Assembly: GCA_933207985.1 (NCBI GenBank)
Contig: OW240916.1
Span: 86,108,702 to 86,172,701 of the forward strand
DNA length: 64,000 bases
Source: Pelobates cultripes
Lineage: Eukaryota; Chordata; Amphibia; Anura; Pelobatidae
Reading direction: 5' to 3'
The notes under the pieces were generated by a model that was given only the letters and a program-made list of their open reading frames with translations, did not search any database and was not told where the DNA came from. Made by a program: the position numbers and the translations under genes. The number at the start of each line of letters is the position of its first letter. Within the stretch, counting starts at the first letter, position 1. Below, one piece after another: positions 33,660 through 44,710 of the stretch.

Positions 33660-35631
33660 CTAAAAGAAGCGAAAACAGGCAAAGCACCGGGGCCAGACGG
33701 TTTCCCTGTGGAATATCTTAAGAAATTCTGACACATCCTCATACCACACCTTACTAGGGCATTAAACAGCCTGAGGGATGGCAATGCCTTTCACAAGGAG
33801 GCCCTGGCCACGACAATAGCGGTGATCCCAAAGCTGGGCAAGAACACCGAACAGGTCGGAAACTACCGCCCAATCTCACTCCTCAACGCAGACGTCAAGC
33901 TGTTTTCGAAGGTTCTGGCGAAGAGAATACAGACCTATATGGCGAGACTGGTACATCCAGACAAGATGGGCTTTATACCTGGCCGCGAGGCCAGGGATTG
34001 CACCTTACGGTTATTTGCCATACAACATTTAGCAAAAAAAAACGCAACAAAGATACTACTGCTGTCGATAGATGCTGAAAAAGCCTTTGTCAGAGTAGAT
34101 TGGAACTTCATGATGGAAACACTACGCGCGACAGGTATAGGAGATGGCATGCTCACATGGATCACAGCGCTTTACAACCAACCGACTGCAAGAGTCAGAG
34201 TGAATGGGGCCCTCACCGACAGCTTCAACATTAAAAACGGCACAAGACAGGGCTGCCCGCTGTCACCCCTGGTGTTTGCCCTCACCCTGGAACCGCTACT
34301 GGAGCGCATCAGGAAAAATGAAAGGATAATGGGTCTGCGGTATAGAACGCACGAACACAAAGTGGCCGCATATGCGGACGACATGCTGTTCTTCCTCGAG
34401 AACCCACTAACCTCCACCACACAGCTAATGTCGGAATTCTAAACATACGGACGCTTGTCCGGACTCAAATTGAACATCACTAAATGCAAGATCTTAAACA
34501 TCACGGTTCCTGAGGAGGAATGCGCACAGCTAAAAAGGCAATTCCCTTTGCACTGGTGCCCAGACCGAATGAAATATCTCAGGCTGTGGGTCACACACAC
34601 GGCAAAGGACATCTACGCCCACAACCACATACCCCTATTCAAGACCATCCTCAGGGACCTCAAAAGATGGAATTACCCCCACATATCTTGGCTGGGGATC
34701 TCCCGGTGTTAAAGATGAATGTCTTACCCAGGCTACTCTACATATTTCACATGGCTCCACTGGTGATACCGCAAACATTCTTCATGACACTCAAAACGGC
34801 AATCACACAATACATATGGAGAGGAGAGAAGGCCCGCATTGGCTATGACAAACTCTGCCTACCAAGAAGCTGGGGGGGGGACTATCCCTACCTGACATCA
34901 GACGATACCACCAGGCAACAGTACTGCAGAGACTCAATGAACTTCACACGGACACGCCTTACGGTGGGTAACACTCTGGAGAGACACCACTGATAAAAGA
35001 CTACATACACTGATATGGCATAGAGAAGCTGACGCACAGGTAATATTGGGGGAGGAATCCCCTCTCACGCACACCCTGAGACACTGGAATACGTTGAGGA
35101 AAGGACAGCAGATCTCGCCAAACCCAGCCCGCTGATACCCATCACATACAACCCTAACCTAGGCGACAGCCTCCCACCGACAGCTTGGCGGATGGATAAC
35201 CAAGACGGATACATACCCATATACGCAACTCTAAGCAACACGGGAGTGAAACCACTGCGAGAAACAACGGAGGGTAGGCCTCACATGCTGATGCACCAAT
35301 TCCATTACGCCCAACTGACACACTACTACCACAATCTACCACACAGTGCCAAAATACATAGGGACCTCACATGGTTCGAGAACCAAAGCACACAGACACC
35401 AGGGACAGAAGGGAGGGTCTCCACGATATATCAAAGCATACTGACAGGACACAGAACAGAGAACACCTTATACAAAAGGCAATGGGAGGAATGGACGGAG
35501 GAATCCTTCTCGGATGCCCCGTGGGAAAAGATTTTAATACTGCAACACAAAAGTTCCACTGGCTCATACTACCAGGAACTAAACTACTCACGTACTGGTA
35601 TCGCACACCCTCCCTGATTAACCGCTACACT
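33660..35631 (+). pseudogene. L1-type ORF2 reverse transcriptase, degraded
   Basis: The reading opens with KEAKTGKAPGPDGFPVEY, an L1 RT motif, then a TGA stop. From 33822 it continues IPKLGKNTEQVGNYRPISLL, LSIDAEKAF, NGTRQGCPLSPLVFAL and YADDMLFF, where AYADD is the catalytic Asp pair. A stop at 34440 and a frameshift near 34690 break it. Later pieces (LPRLLYIFHMAPLVIP, QYIWRGEKARIGYDKLCLP) are the region after the RT. The endonuclease domain is absent because of 5' truncation. It belongs to the L1/Tx1-like group by eye; the exact clade was not determined. Confidence 0.9.
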
Positions 35632-37346
35632 CAGGGCCGGACTGGGAAGATAATTCGGCCCGGGCATTTTTTAATTACAGCGGCCCACTACAAAGGGGGC
35701 GGGGCCAGATAGGGTGTGTGCTGTGCATGTCAGGGGTGCAGTGTGTGGGTGCTGTAAGTGTTAGGGGTGCAGTGTCTGTGTGTGTGTGTGTGAGTGTGCT
35801 ATAAGTGTTAGGTGTGCAGTGTGTGTGTGTGAGTGAGGGTGATGTGAGTGTGTGTGTGTGTGTGTGTGCTGTGTCAGGGGTGCAGTGTGTGTGAGTGAGG
35901 GTGCTGTTCATGTCAGGGGTGCAGTGTGTGTGTGTGTGTGTGTGCTGTGAGTGTCAGCGGTGCAGTGTGTGTGTGCTGTGAGTCTCAGGGGTGCAGTGTG
36001 TGTGAGGGTTCTGTAAGTGTTAGGTGTGCAGTGTGTGTGTGTGAGTGAGGGTGATGTGAGTGTGTGTGTGCTGTGTCAGGGGTGCAGTGTGTGTGAGTGA
36101 GGGTGCTGTGCATGTCAGGGGTGCAGTGTGTGTGTGGGTGCTGTGAGTGTCAGCGGTATAGTGTGTGTGTGCTGTGAGTCTCAGGGGTGCAGTGTGTGTG
36201 TGTGTGAGGGTGCTGTGAGTGTCAGGGGTGCAGTGTGTGTGTGTGTGCTGTGAGTGTCAGGGGTGCAGTGTGTGTGTGTGAGTGTCAGGGGTGCAGTGTG
36301 TGTGTGGTGCAGTGTGTGTGTGTGTGTGTGCTGTGGGTGTCAGCCCGATTGCAGTGTGTGTGTACTGTGAGAGTGTCAGAGTGCAGTGTGTGTGTGTGTG
36401 TGTGTGAGTGTCAGGGGTTACCCAGTGTGTGTGTGTGTGTGTGCTGTGAGTGTCCAGGGGTGCCGTGTGTGTGTGTGTGTGTGCTGTAGGTGTCAGTTGC
36501 CCGTGTGTGTGTGTGCTGTGGTGTCAGGGTGCAGTGTGTGTGTGTGTGCTGTGAGTGTCAGGGGTGCAGTGTGTGTGTGTGTGTGTGTGCTGTGAGGTGT
36601 CAGGGGTGCAGTGTGTGTGTGTGCTGTGAGTGTCAGTTGCAGTGTGTGTGTGCTGTGAGTCTGTTAGGGGTGCAGTGTGTGTGCTGTGAGTGTCAGGGGT
36701 GCAGTGTGTGTGTGTGTGTGTGCTGTGAGTGTCAGGTGTGCAGTGTGTGTGTGTGCTGTGAGTGTCAGGGGTGCAGTGTGTGTGTGCTGTGAGTGTCACG
36801 GGTGCAGTGTGTGTGTGTGTGCTGTGAGTGTCAGGGGTGCAGTGTGTGTGTGTGAATGAGGGTGCTGTGAGTGTTAGGGGTGTCTGTGAGGCTGATGTTA
36901 GTTAGGTGATTATTTCCCCCCTCCCTGCTTACCTTTAGCCTGGGAGGGGGATCCTGCTGCTGGGGCTGCCATCCATCCCTGGTGGTCCTAGTGGTGAGTG
37001 AACTCTAGCCTGTAAGGCTAGAGTTCACTCTCGCGAGACCCGGAGCGTTGCCATGGCAACGCTCCGAATCTCGCGAGAGGAACCCGGCGGAGCTGTTAGT
37101 TAAAGCTCCGCTGGCTCCCTCCCTCTCTCCCCCGGCGGCCGCACTATCCTGCATGTGGGCCGGTGGGGAGATCTCTGATCTCCCCACCGGCCCTCCATGG
37201 ACTACTGCAGGGCCGGCGTTCAGATAGCGCCGGCCCTGCAAAGACCGTCAGGAGAGATCATGTGATCTCCCTGCCGGCCTCGGCCCCACGGCCACCGCGG
37301 CCCACCGGGCATTTGCCCGGTGTGCCCGATGGCCAGTCCGGGCCTG
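35632..37346. mobile_element. 1.7-kb hAT element nested in the L1 ORF
   Basis: The left end is CAGGGCCGGACTGGGAAG and the right end reads CAGGCCCGGACTGGCC on the other strand. GCTACACT flanks both sides exactly (35624-35631 and 37347-37354). Removing the element and one duplication rejoins the L1 reading frame. The interior is a GT-rich minisatellite followed by GC-rich serial hairpins (36996-37280). No transposase is present. Confidence 0.95.
35710..36880. repeat. GTGCTGTGAGTGTCAGGGGTGCA minisatellite
   Basis: About thirty degenerate units of GTGCTGTGAGTGTCAGGGG, then TGCA and a variable (TG)n, with a period of about 32-50 set by the (TG)n length. The Cys/Val-rich + frames and Thr/His-rich - frames are repeat artefacts. 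Confidence 0.92.
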
Positions 37347-37354
37347 GCTACACT

Positions 37355-37751
37355 CCAACAATCCCGAGCATCCGCTGGAGATGCGGAAACGGCCCTGGAA
37401 CCTTGAAGCACACCTGGTGGGACTGTGACAAAATAAAACAGTACTGGGGGAACACTGAACAGGAAATTGGACACATCCTAGGTGACCCCACAGAGCTGAC
37501 AATGGGGGCTGCCCTCATACACCACACAGAATGACCCATACCCTATTACAAAAAGTAAATCCTGAGACACCTGCTAAATGCGGCTAAATCCCTAATCCTA
37601 TTGCACTGGAGGAAAGAACATATACCCACAATAGAACAATGGAAGAATAAAGTAGAATACATAAGAATGGCAGAAGCCATAATAGCAGGAACACTAGGCA
37701 GGGAAGATAAACACACAGAATTATGGATGCCATGGATATTGTATATCACTT
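37355..37751 (+). pseudogene. L1 ORF2 C-terminal Cys-rich region
   Basis: Immediately after the hAT duplication the frame reads IRWRCGNGPGTLKHTWWDCD, equivalent to the Cys-x-x-Cys...His...Cys motif near the end of L1 ORF2 proteins; the first Cys position reads Arg here. It continues QYWGNTEQEIGHILGD and ends with ELWMPWILYIT before a stop. It continues the protein interrupted at 35631. Frame breaks occur near 37530. Confidence 0.82.
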
Positions 37752-39097
37752 AAGACATGACACAGAAAGGGAGGCCCAACTGAGAGAGACGGGAACAAAC
37801 ACAAGAGGGGGCCTGGACGCGCCACGGGGGATACAGACACCCTCCCTCCTCTCCCCTCCCCCTCCCTCCCTCCCCTCAAGGGGAGAAGCTATCCACACAC
37901 ATATAACATAAAAGTAAAGAAGTAACGGAAGCTATCACACTAGAAGCACATATGGAATAAGAGTAGAGCGGAAAGACACGAACCCCAAATTGGGGGGGAC
38001 ACAACAAACACACAAACCACGGAGCACACAAAGAGGCAACACTCACAAGAAACACACACTGGGCAACCAACGGAAACAGAGCAAAAAATAAAAATGAACA
38101 ACTACAGACACGTAAAAAAGCTCTTACCAAATCACACAACAGATTGAGGGGAAAGGATATGCAGTAAAAAGACTCGAAACAAGTGATAAGATATACAGAC
38201 AGAGCAGACACGTCACCACACGATAGGACTACGAGCACATAACAAAACAAGACATTAGACCCACTTACACTAATGCTAACATAAACCGACGGACACCAGC
38301 AAACAGGCACATGGCTTGACAGAAGACTGGGCCAAGGAGACGGAGATTACTAAAAGTGAAACAGGGAGAAAAACACCAGGGGATATTCCACCCCTTCCAT
38401 GGTAAAGGGCCTAATCGACACGGGAGTACGCACACAAGCACCCAAACTAAAAGTGGTAGCGTAGGCACACCATGGACTGACCAGGGATCGACACTATGGC
38501 ATGGGGGGGAAAAAGGGAAATGGGACAGACTGACCACATCCATAATAACGAGCACTGGCATGCCAGGCAAAACATAGCAACATACTGAGTGGATGGCATA
38601 GGCCACACGAAACAATAACCCAAGCACCCCCAGACATCGGCATAACATTCTAATACACCACGGGCCTCACGTAGGCTAAGGTCCATAACCAATATGGTAA
38701 AGTAATAACTCGCACGCGACCTGCAAGCCTAAAAACTGCGCCAAACTAAGGGTAACTGAATGCCCACACACTTCCGTAAAAAGTTTGACACATAAACAGC
38801 ACCAGAGGTACTGAACAGAGACTTGTGAGTCTCCCGCTCTGACGCCCACGATTAAGTCTAAGTCTATGTAAACAGTAAGAATTGGCGAAGATAGAAATCA
38901 TATGTACAAAACTAAATATTATAAGGGACCTGCGTGTCCGTCAACATTGTGGGCCTGCGAGCCCGAGCGCATACCCGCATGCTCTGCTACCAATGCTAGT
39001 GTGTGTTGTTCAAACTCTTATCAAACTCAACATGCGAGTCCCACCATTACTTAACTTTGACAACACAAATAAATATCATATTTACAAAAATAAATAA
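37752..39097 (+). other. L1 3' UTR
   Basis: A purine-rich, A-rich stretch without a coherent frame on + lies between the ORF2 stop and the A-rich tail. The pyrimidine-rich minus-strand frames at 37876-38692 (Cys/Leu/Val-rich) are antisense shadows of this UTR and are not genes. Confidence 0.7.
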
Positions 39098-39110
39098 AAA
39101 TACTCTAGGA

Positions 39111-39218
39111 CAGGAGTAGTCAACCTTCGGCACTACAAATGTTGTGGACTACATCTCCCATAATGCTCATACAGTTACAGTCCACAACATTTGGAGTGCG
39201 GAAAGTTGCCTACCCCTC
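39111..39218. mobile_element. hAT MITE, related to 8162-8297
   Basis: The ends are CAGGAGTAGTCAACCTTCGG and AGTTGCCTACCCCTC, the last base mutated from G. The interior has TTGTGGACTACATCTCCCAT and its inverse ACAGTCCACAACATTTGG. The flanks CTCTAGGA (39103-39110) and TTCTAGGA (39219-39226) match at 7 of 8 positions. Confidence 0.88.
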
Positions 39219-39623
39219 TTCTAGGAAGTCAGCCCATGAGATGCATCCAGTAAATAGCACAGTTTTATTTTTGTCAGACTTTAAAGTTACTAGTTTTATG
39301 TGCTACATAGAATTTTGTAGTCTTTGGTAAACTGACCCCATAAATTCCAAACATTTTGAAGTATGTAAGGAGTATGCTTACATGTTTTGAAATTCAGATA
39401 ATGCACACATACAGTGAATGCAATTGGCTGAAAAAAACAATCTTTATTTCAAGGGATTACAATTTAGACTTGTCCATATGGACACTTTGTGCAATGCCCC
39501 ACCAGATAATGTTTGCACAAATAATAACATATATTGGCATTGGTAAAGACTTCTGCCAATTTATATAGGGTGTAAGAGTTATTTTGAAAACGTTCAACCT
39601 CCTGTGCACTCAGAAGACCTTCC

Positions 39624-40145
39624 TTCAAAGGGACACTATAGTAACCAAAACAACTCTAGCTAAATTAAGCAGTTTTGGTGTATAGATCACTGCTCTGCAG
39701 TCTCACTGATCAATTCGCTGCCATTTAGGATTTAAATCACTTAGTTCATGCACTGTGACTTGCACAGACTTCATAAACATTTCCTGTAAAGAGTGATCTA
39801 ATGTTTATACTTCCTTTATTGCAAATTCTGTTTAATTTAGAATTTCTTATCATCTGCTCTGTTATTAGCTTGCTAGACCCAGCAGTTGCCTCCTGTGTGT
39901 GGTTAAAGCTCAATTAAGAGGGCAGGAGATAAAAAAAAAAGTAAAATAACTTACATCTGATTAAAAGTGAAACCATTTTTTTTAATGCAGACTGAGTTAG
40001 TCACAGGCAGGGGAGGCGTGGCTAGGGCTGCATAGACAGAAACAAAAATGATTTAACTCCTAAATGGCAGTGAAAATGCATGATCAATGCAAGCAAATGA
40101 CTTCATTAAGCTAAAGTTGTTTGGGTGACTATAGTGTCCCTTTAA
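39624..40145. mobile_element. T2-type MITE, about 520 bp
   Basis: The copy begins TTCAAAGGGACACTATAGTA, with the TTAA mutated, and ends GACTATAGTGTCCCTTTAA. It shares most of its interior with 7282-7812. It is non-coding. Confidence 0.87.
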
Positions 40146-41331
40146 GCTCTGCAACGAAGGTCTGGCTCAGCATCAACTGAGTGCACTCAACTAGTGAGTA
40201 CCGCCCAACCGTGCAGGAGGTGACTGGCGCCCAGGGAACCCTAGGAAAGTTTTCAAATCATTCACAAAAAGTTTGACTACTTATCGTCGGAGAGAGCAGA
40301 TCACTCATGGCACCATAACAACTTCAGCACTCCAAATACACTTCGCCAAGGTTTGATCAATACATTTTTTTCCATACTTGCTGTAATTTTCTAGTCTTAG
40401 TTAATAAATATAATTATGTATTTTTATTTGCATATTGTTAAGCTAACATTCAAACTGTCTTTCCACAATGGGGCAATAGGTGTTGTGGAGATCCAGATTT
40501 GTGTCTACAGATTGGATCATTGACCAAATAGTGTCCAAGAAAGCATCTTGGGTCTGAAGGAACTGTGCAGTGAATGTGTACACATACAGGACTGTGCTGT
40601 GCTATGAATCAGGAAGGAAACTACTGATCCATGAATTGCCCGCTAATACTGTACATTAACTTGGATGAAGTGGTTCTTTCCTAAATTATATCAGAGTGAA
40701 GGTAGCAGTGTGTTTGGACACAGCAGATTTATTTTAGAGTAATAAAATGGTCAGGGAAACAGAGCGAGATTGCAGGCACAGCTTTACAGCATCAAATCTA
40801 CTATAAAAAACATAAATTGTTATAGTGCTTGGAGGGGCTACCAAAGCAATCAAGTATATCTGTTAATTATTGTGTACTCTAGTCTGACCTTGAACTCGTT
40901 ACTTTTGGTTCATGATAAGGGCAGATTTACAGAGTATTTACGGTACTTACTCCTCATCAAAGAAAAACGCAATAATCTGGAATTTATTGGATTACCTAAA
41001 AAAAATCCTTAAAAGGCTAATTAATGCTCTTTAAAGGTCATCTGTGAACTTCATTAATTCTAGCACACAGCTACTAGTTTCTTTAATACCTATTAATCTT
41101 TACAGATCATATAATATAAAGCTGATGTAATTATTTTTGACACTAACTGTGAAATATTTTAATAGTCAAATATTTCACGTTTATTTTTTACATTTTTGCT
41201 GCATTTTTCATCCCTTAATCATGGTATTGGTGAATTGAGCATTTCTCTTTATACAATTAATTGCAATCATGCAAAAAACACAGCTTATTCATACATCTCT
41301 ACTGACATTTGCATGAATTGCATCATTTCGG
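40146..41331. other. unassigned intergenic sequence
   Basis: I see no gene and no assignable repeat. Confidence 0.4.
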
Positions 41332-41339
41332 ACCAGAAA

Positions 41340-42086
41340 CAGGGCCATATTAAGAGCCCATTGGTCCTGGTGCTGACAATTATAATGGGCCAAATTATAG
41401 AATTGTATCGACAGAAAACACTAAAGCAGTTATACCTCCCAATCGTCATGTATCTAGTGGAGGGAAACTCACAGGATATAGCTTTAAAAAAACACATACC
41501 CTGTGCTAATGTCTCGCTCTCATCTATACACCCTAACAGCAGTGTCCAGTGAAGCAGGATTTCCGTGGGCGGGGTAAATGGATGGGCCACTGATGCGAAT
41601 CAGGTAACCAGAACCACCCAACAAAATCTGCCCGAGGAATTAGCAGGTCAGCCTGGTGCAAATGCATTCCACGCTGCCTGCCAATCATGCAGGCTGGCCA
41701 ACTAAGGGCATACTATGCAGACAGCACCCTGAGCTTGGCATAAATGCATCTAATGATAAGCTCGCTCCACGCTTTCTAAGGACTGTCCCCAAGCACTCAC
41801 TTGTCCACTCCTTCTTACTAGCAGGCTGAAGCTCCTTTTACACAGTCTGGGACAGAAAAAGGGTGTATGAAGTGATTGTAGAAGAAAGGGAACAGAGTTA
41901 GAGAGACTAAAGCAGCAAGAGCAATTGCATAGTGCCCAAAGTCAGCTTTATATGAACTAATTTCATTGTTAGACAGTCCACACCAGTTTTGTTTTCCTAC
42001 AAATCTTTTTTTGTAGCAATGGGCCTATTCCATGGGCATGGGCCTGGAGCTTCAGCTCCATCAGCCCCTATGTAAATCCAGCCCTG
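41340..42086. mobile_element. hAT-like non-autonomous element, 747 bp
   Basis: The left end is CAGGGCCATATTAAGAGCCC. The right end is TGTAAATCCAGCCCTG, which reads CAGGGCTGGATTTACA on the other strand. The flanks ACCAGAAA (41332-41339) and ACCAGAAG (42087-42094) match at 7 of 8. The interior has no transposase. Confidence 0.8.
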
Positions 42087-42317
42087 ACCAGAAGTACAAA
42101 TATATGTATAAACTAATATTATTTATATGATCAATTATGCACACATTTTGTATTTATATTTGGACAAATTTCCTCCCAAGTCCTGTGTGACCAAATGGTC
42201 AGTAATATTGTAATCCATAAACACACAGACTACACTGATAATCCGAATGCTGTGTGGCCAGTCCTGTCTATACTCACCAAGGGATTGCAATAAAAGCCTG
42301 CAAAAGAACAAGAAATA

Positions 42318-43898
42318 CAGTTGCAATAAAAAGTATGTGAACCCTTTGGAATGATATGGATTTCTGCACAAATTGGTCATAAAATGTGATCTGATCATCA
42401 TCTAAGTCACAACAATAGACAATCACAGTCTGCTTAAACTAATAACACACAAAGAATGAAATGTTGCCATGTTTTTATTGAACACACCATGTAAACATTC
42501 ACAGTGCAGGTGGAAAAAGTATGTGAACCCTTGGATTTAATAACTGGTTGAACCTCCTTTGGCAGCAATAACTTCAACCAAACGTTTCCTGTAGTTGCAG
42601 ATCAGACATGCACAACGGTCAGGAGTAATTCTTGACCATTCCTCTTTACAGAACTGTTTCAGTTCAGCAATATTCTTGGGATGTCTGGTGTGAATCGCTT
42701 TCTTGAGCATCTCAATCGGGTTGAGGATGGACTCTGACTGGGCCACTTCTGAAGGCGTATTTTCTTCTGTTTAAGCCATTCTGTTGTTGATTTACTTCTA
42801 TGCTTTGGGTAATTGTCCTGTTGCAACATCCATCTTCTGTTGAGCTTCAGCTGGTAGACAGATGGCCTTAAGTTCTCCTGCAAAATGTCTTGATAAACTT
42901 GGGAATTCATTTTTCCTTCGATGATAGCAATCCGTCCAGGCCCTGACGCAGCAAAGCAGCCCCAAACCATGATTCCCCCACCACCATACTTCACAGTTGG
43001 GATGAGGTTTTGATGTTGGTGTGCTGTGCCTTTTTTTTCGCCACACATAGTGTTGTGTGTTTCTTGCAAACAACTGAACTTTGGTTTCATCTGTCCACAG
43101 AATATTTTGCCAGTACTGCTGTGGAACATCCAGGTGCTCTTGTGCAAACTGTAAACGTGCTTCCTATGTGGTATCCTCCTGTGAAATCCATTCTTGTTTA
43201 GTGTTTTACGTATTGTTGATTCGCTAACAGGGATGTTAGCATTTGCCAGTGACTTTTGTAAGTCTTTAGCTAACACTCTAGGATTCTTCTTCACCTCATT
43301 GAACAGTCTGCGCTGTGCTCTTGCAGTCATCTTTACAGGACGGCCACTCCTAGAGAGAGTAGCAGCAGTGCTGAACTTTCTCCATTAATAGACAATTTGT
43401 CTTACCGTGGATTGATGAACAGCAAGGCTTTGGGAGATACTTTTATAACCCTTTCCAGCTTTATGTAAGTCAACAATTCTTAATTGTAGGTCTTCTGAGA
43501 GCTCTTTTGTGAGAGGCATCATTCACATCAGGCAATGCTTCTTGTGAAAAGCAAATCCAGAACTGGTGTGGGTTTTTTATAGGGCAGGGCAGCTGTAACC
43601 AACACCTCCAATCTCATCTCATTGATTGGACTCCAGTTGGCTGACATCTCACTCCAATTAGCTCTTGGAGATGTCATTAGTCTAGGGGTTCACATACTTT
43701 TTCCACCTGCACTGTGAATGTTTACATGGTGTGTTCAATAAAAACATGGCAACATTTCATTCTTTGTGCGTTATTAGTTTAAGCACACTGTGATTGTCTA
43801 TTGTTGTGACTTAGATGATGATCAGATCACATTTTATGACCAATTTGTGCAGAAATCCATATCATTCCAAAAGGTTCACATACTTTTTCTTGCAACTG
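42318..43898 (-). mobile_element. complete Tc1-like transposon with long inverted repeats
   Basis: The ends are CAGTTGCAATAAAAAGTATG and its inverse, with TA on both sides (42316-42317 and 43899-43900). The inverted repeats are about 210 bases and carry two AAAAAGTATGTGAACCC-type motifs each, typical of the IR/DR group of Tc1 elements. The transposase on the minus strand is broken. It is the same family as 441-1275. Confidence 0.94.
42537..43519 (-). pseudogene. Tc1-like transposase, frameshifted
   Basis: The minus-strand reading from 43519 starts [20 protein letters not shown]. It hits a stop in VY*WRKF near 43387. From about 43330 it continues [35 protein letters not shown], then the catalytic part GGGGIMVWGCFAASGPGRI and QQDNYPKHRS with the second catalytic Asp. 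A frameshift near 42750 separates the tail, ESILNPIEMLKKAIHTRHPK. A deletion has removed sequence around the first catalytic Asp, as GKIFCGQMKPKF lacks the usual WTDE. It is inactive. Confidence 0.9.
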
Positions 43899-43900
43899 TA

Positions 43901-44035
43901 TAGTTGATTGCCTAAGCATATTGCCCAACTTTGGCCTTGATTACATTCTATCAGCAAAATCTAGCTGAAAATTATCAGCTGGTTTCAGCTATTATTTTTA
44001 TTGGATTTTGACTGGATTTAGTGCCAGACAAAATG
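43901..44035. other. short unassigned spacer
   Basis: Nothing is recognisable between the two Tc1 copies, apart from an imperfect AGCTGAAAATTATCAGCTGG inverted repeat near 43961. Confidence 0.4.
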
Positions 44036-44705
44036 CTAGCAGAGCCAATGCAGCAGCTGGATGCACGTTGTCCTCATTGGGGTCTCTATCTGACTGCAGT
44101 TCGTCGTTGTAACCGACTTGAGTGGGCAAATGCTCACATTCGATGGCATCTGGCACTTTAGAGAGGTGTTCTCTTCATGGAGGAATCCCGTTTTGGAGAT
44201 AGCAGACAGCGTGTATGGCGTTGTGTGGGTGAGCGATTTGCTGATGTCATCGTTGTGGATCGAGTGGCTCATGGTGGCGGTGGGGTCATGGTATGGGCAG
44301 GCGTATGTTATGGACAACGAACACAGGTGCATTTTATTGATGGCATTTTGAATGCATAGATACTGTGACGAGATTCTGCTGCCTATTGTTGTGCCATTCA
44401 TCCACCACCATCACCTCATTCTGCAGCATGCTAATGCACAGCCCCATGTTGCAAGGATCTGTACACAATTCCTGGAAGCTGAAAACATCCCAGTTCTTGC
44501 ATGGCCACCTAGCTCACCAGACATGTCACCCATTGAGCATGTTTGGGATGCTCTGGATCGGCGTATACGACAGCGTGTTCCAGGTCCTGCCAATATCCAG
44601 CAACTTCGTACAGCCATTGAAGAGGAGTGGACCAACATTCCACAGGCCACAATCAACAACCCGATCAACTCTATGTGATGGAGATGGAGATCACACCAGA
44701 TACGA
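44036..44705 (+). pseudogene. Tc1-like transposase fragment (second family)
   Basis: Frame pieces read RLEWANAHIRWHLAL, then GVCYGQRTQVHFIDGILNA, then HHHLILQHANAQPHVARICT, PVLAWPPSSPDMSPIEHVWD and NIQQLRTAIEEEWTNIPQAT. The second catalytic Asp position is Ala (QHANAQPH instead of the QHDNAQPH seen at 58184-58612). Several frameshifts are present. Both inverted repeats are missing. It abuts a gypsy fragment at about 44706. Confidence 0.88.
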
Positions 44706-44710
44706 ATGTT

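Larger units (their letters stand above)
33634..39112 (+). mobile_element. 5'-truncated L1-type LINE with 15-bp target duplication
   Basis: AAATACTCTAGGACA flanks the element at 33634-33648 and 39098-39112. The body (33649-39097) starts inside the reverse transcriptase and runs through the C-terminal Cys-rich region and a 3' UTR of about 1.3 kb to an AAATAAATAAAAA tail. A hAT element occupies 35632-37346, so the LINE itself is about 3.7 kb. The right duplication overlaps the first bases of the MITE at 39111, which must therefore be older. Confidence 0.92.

Noticed and set aside
33822..34442. Possible host gene with 206-codon frame
   Set aside because: The motifs (GNYRPISLL, QGCPLSPLVF, YADD) are L1-type reverse transcriptase, and the target duplications show an inserted element.
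36235..36859. Cys/Val-rich frames on + and Thr/His-rich frame on -
   Set aside because: These are products of the minisatellite inside the hAT element.
37876..38692. Cys/Leu/Val-rich minus-strand frames of 144 and 127 codons
   Set aside because: They are antisense to the purine-rich L1 3' UTR. The composition is explained by strand bias.
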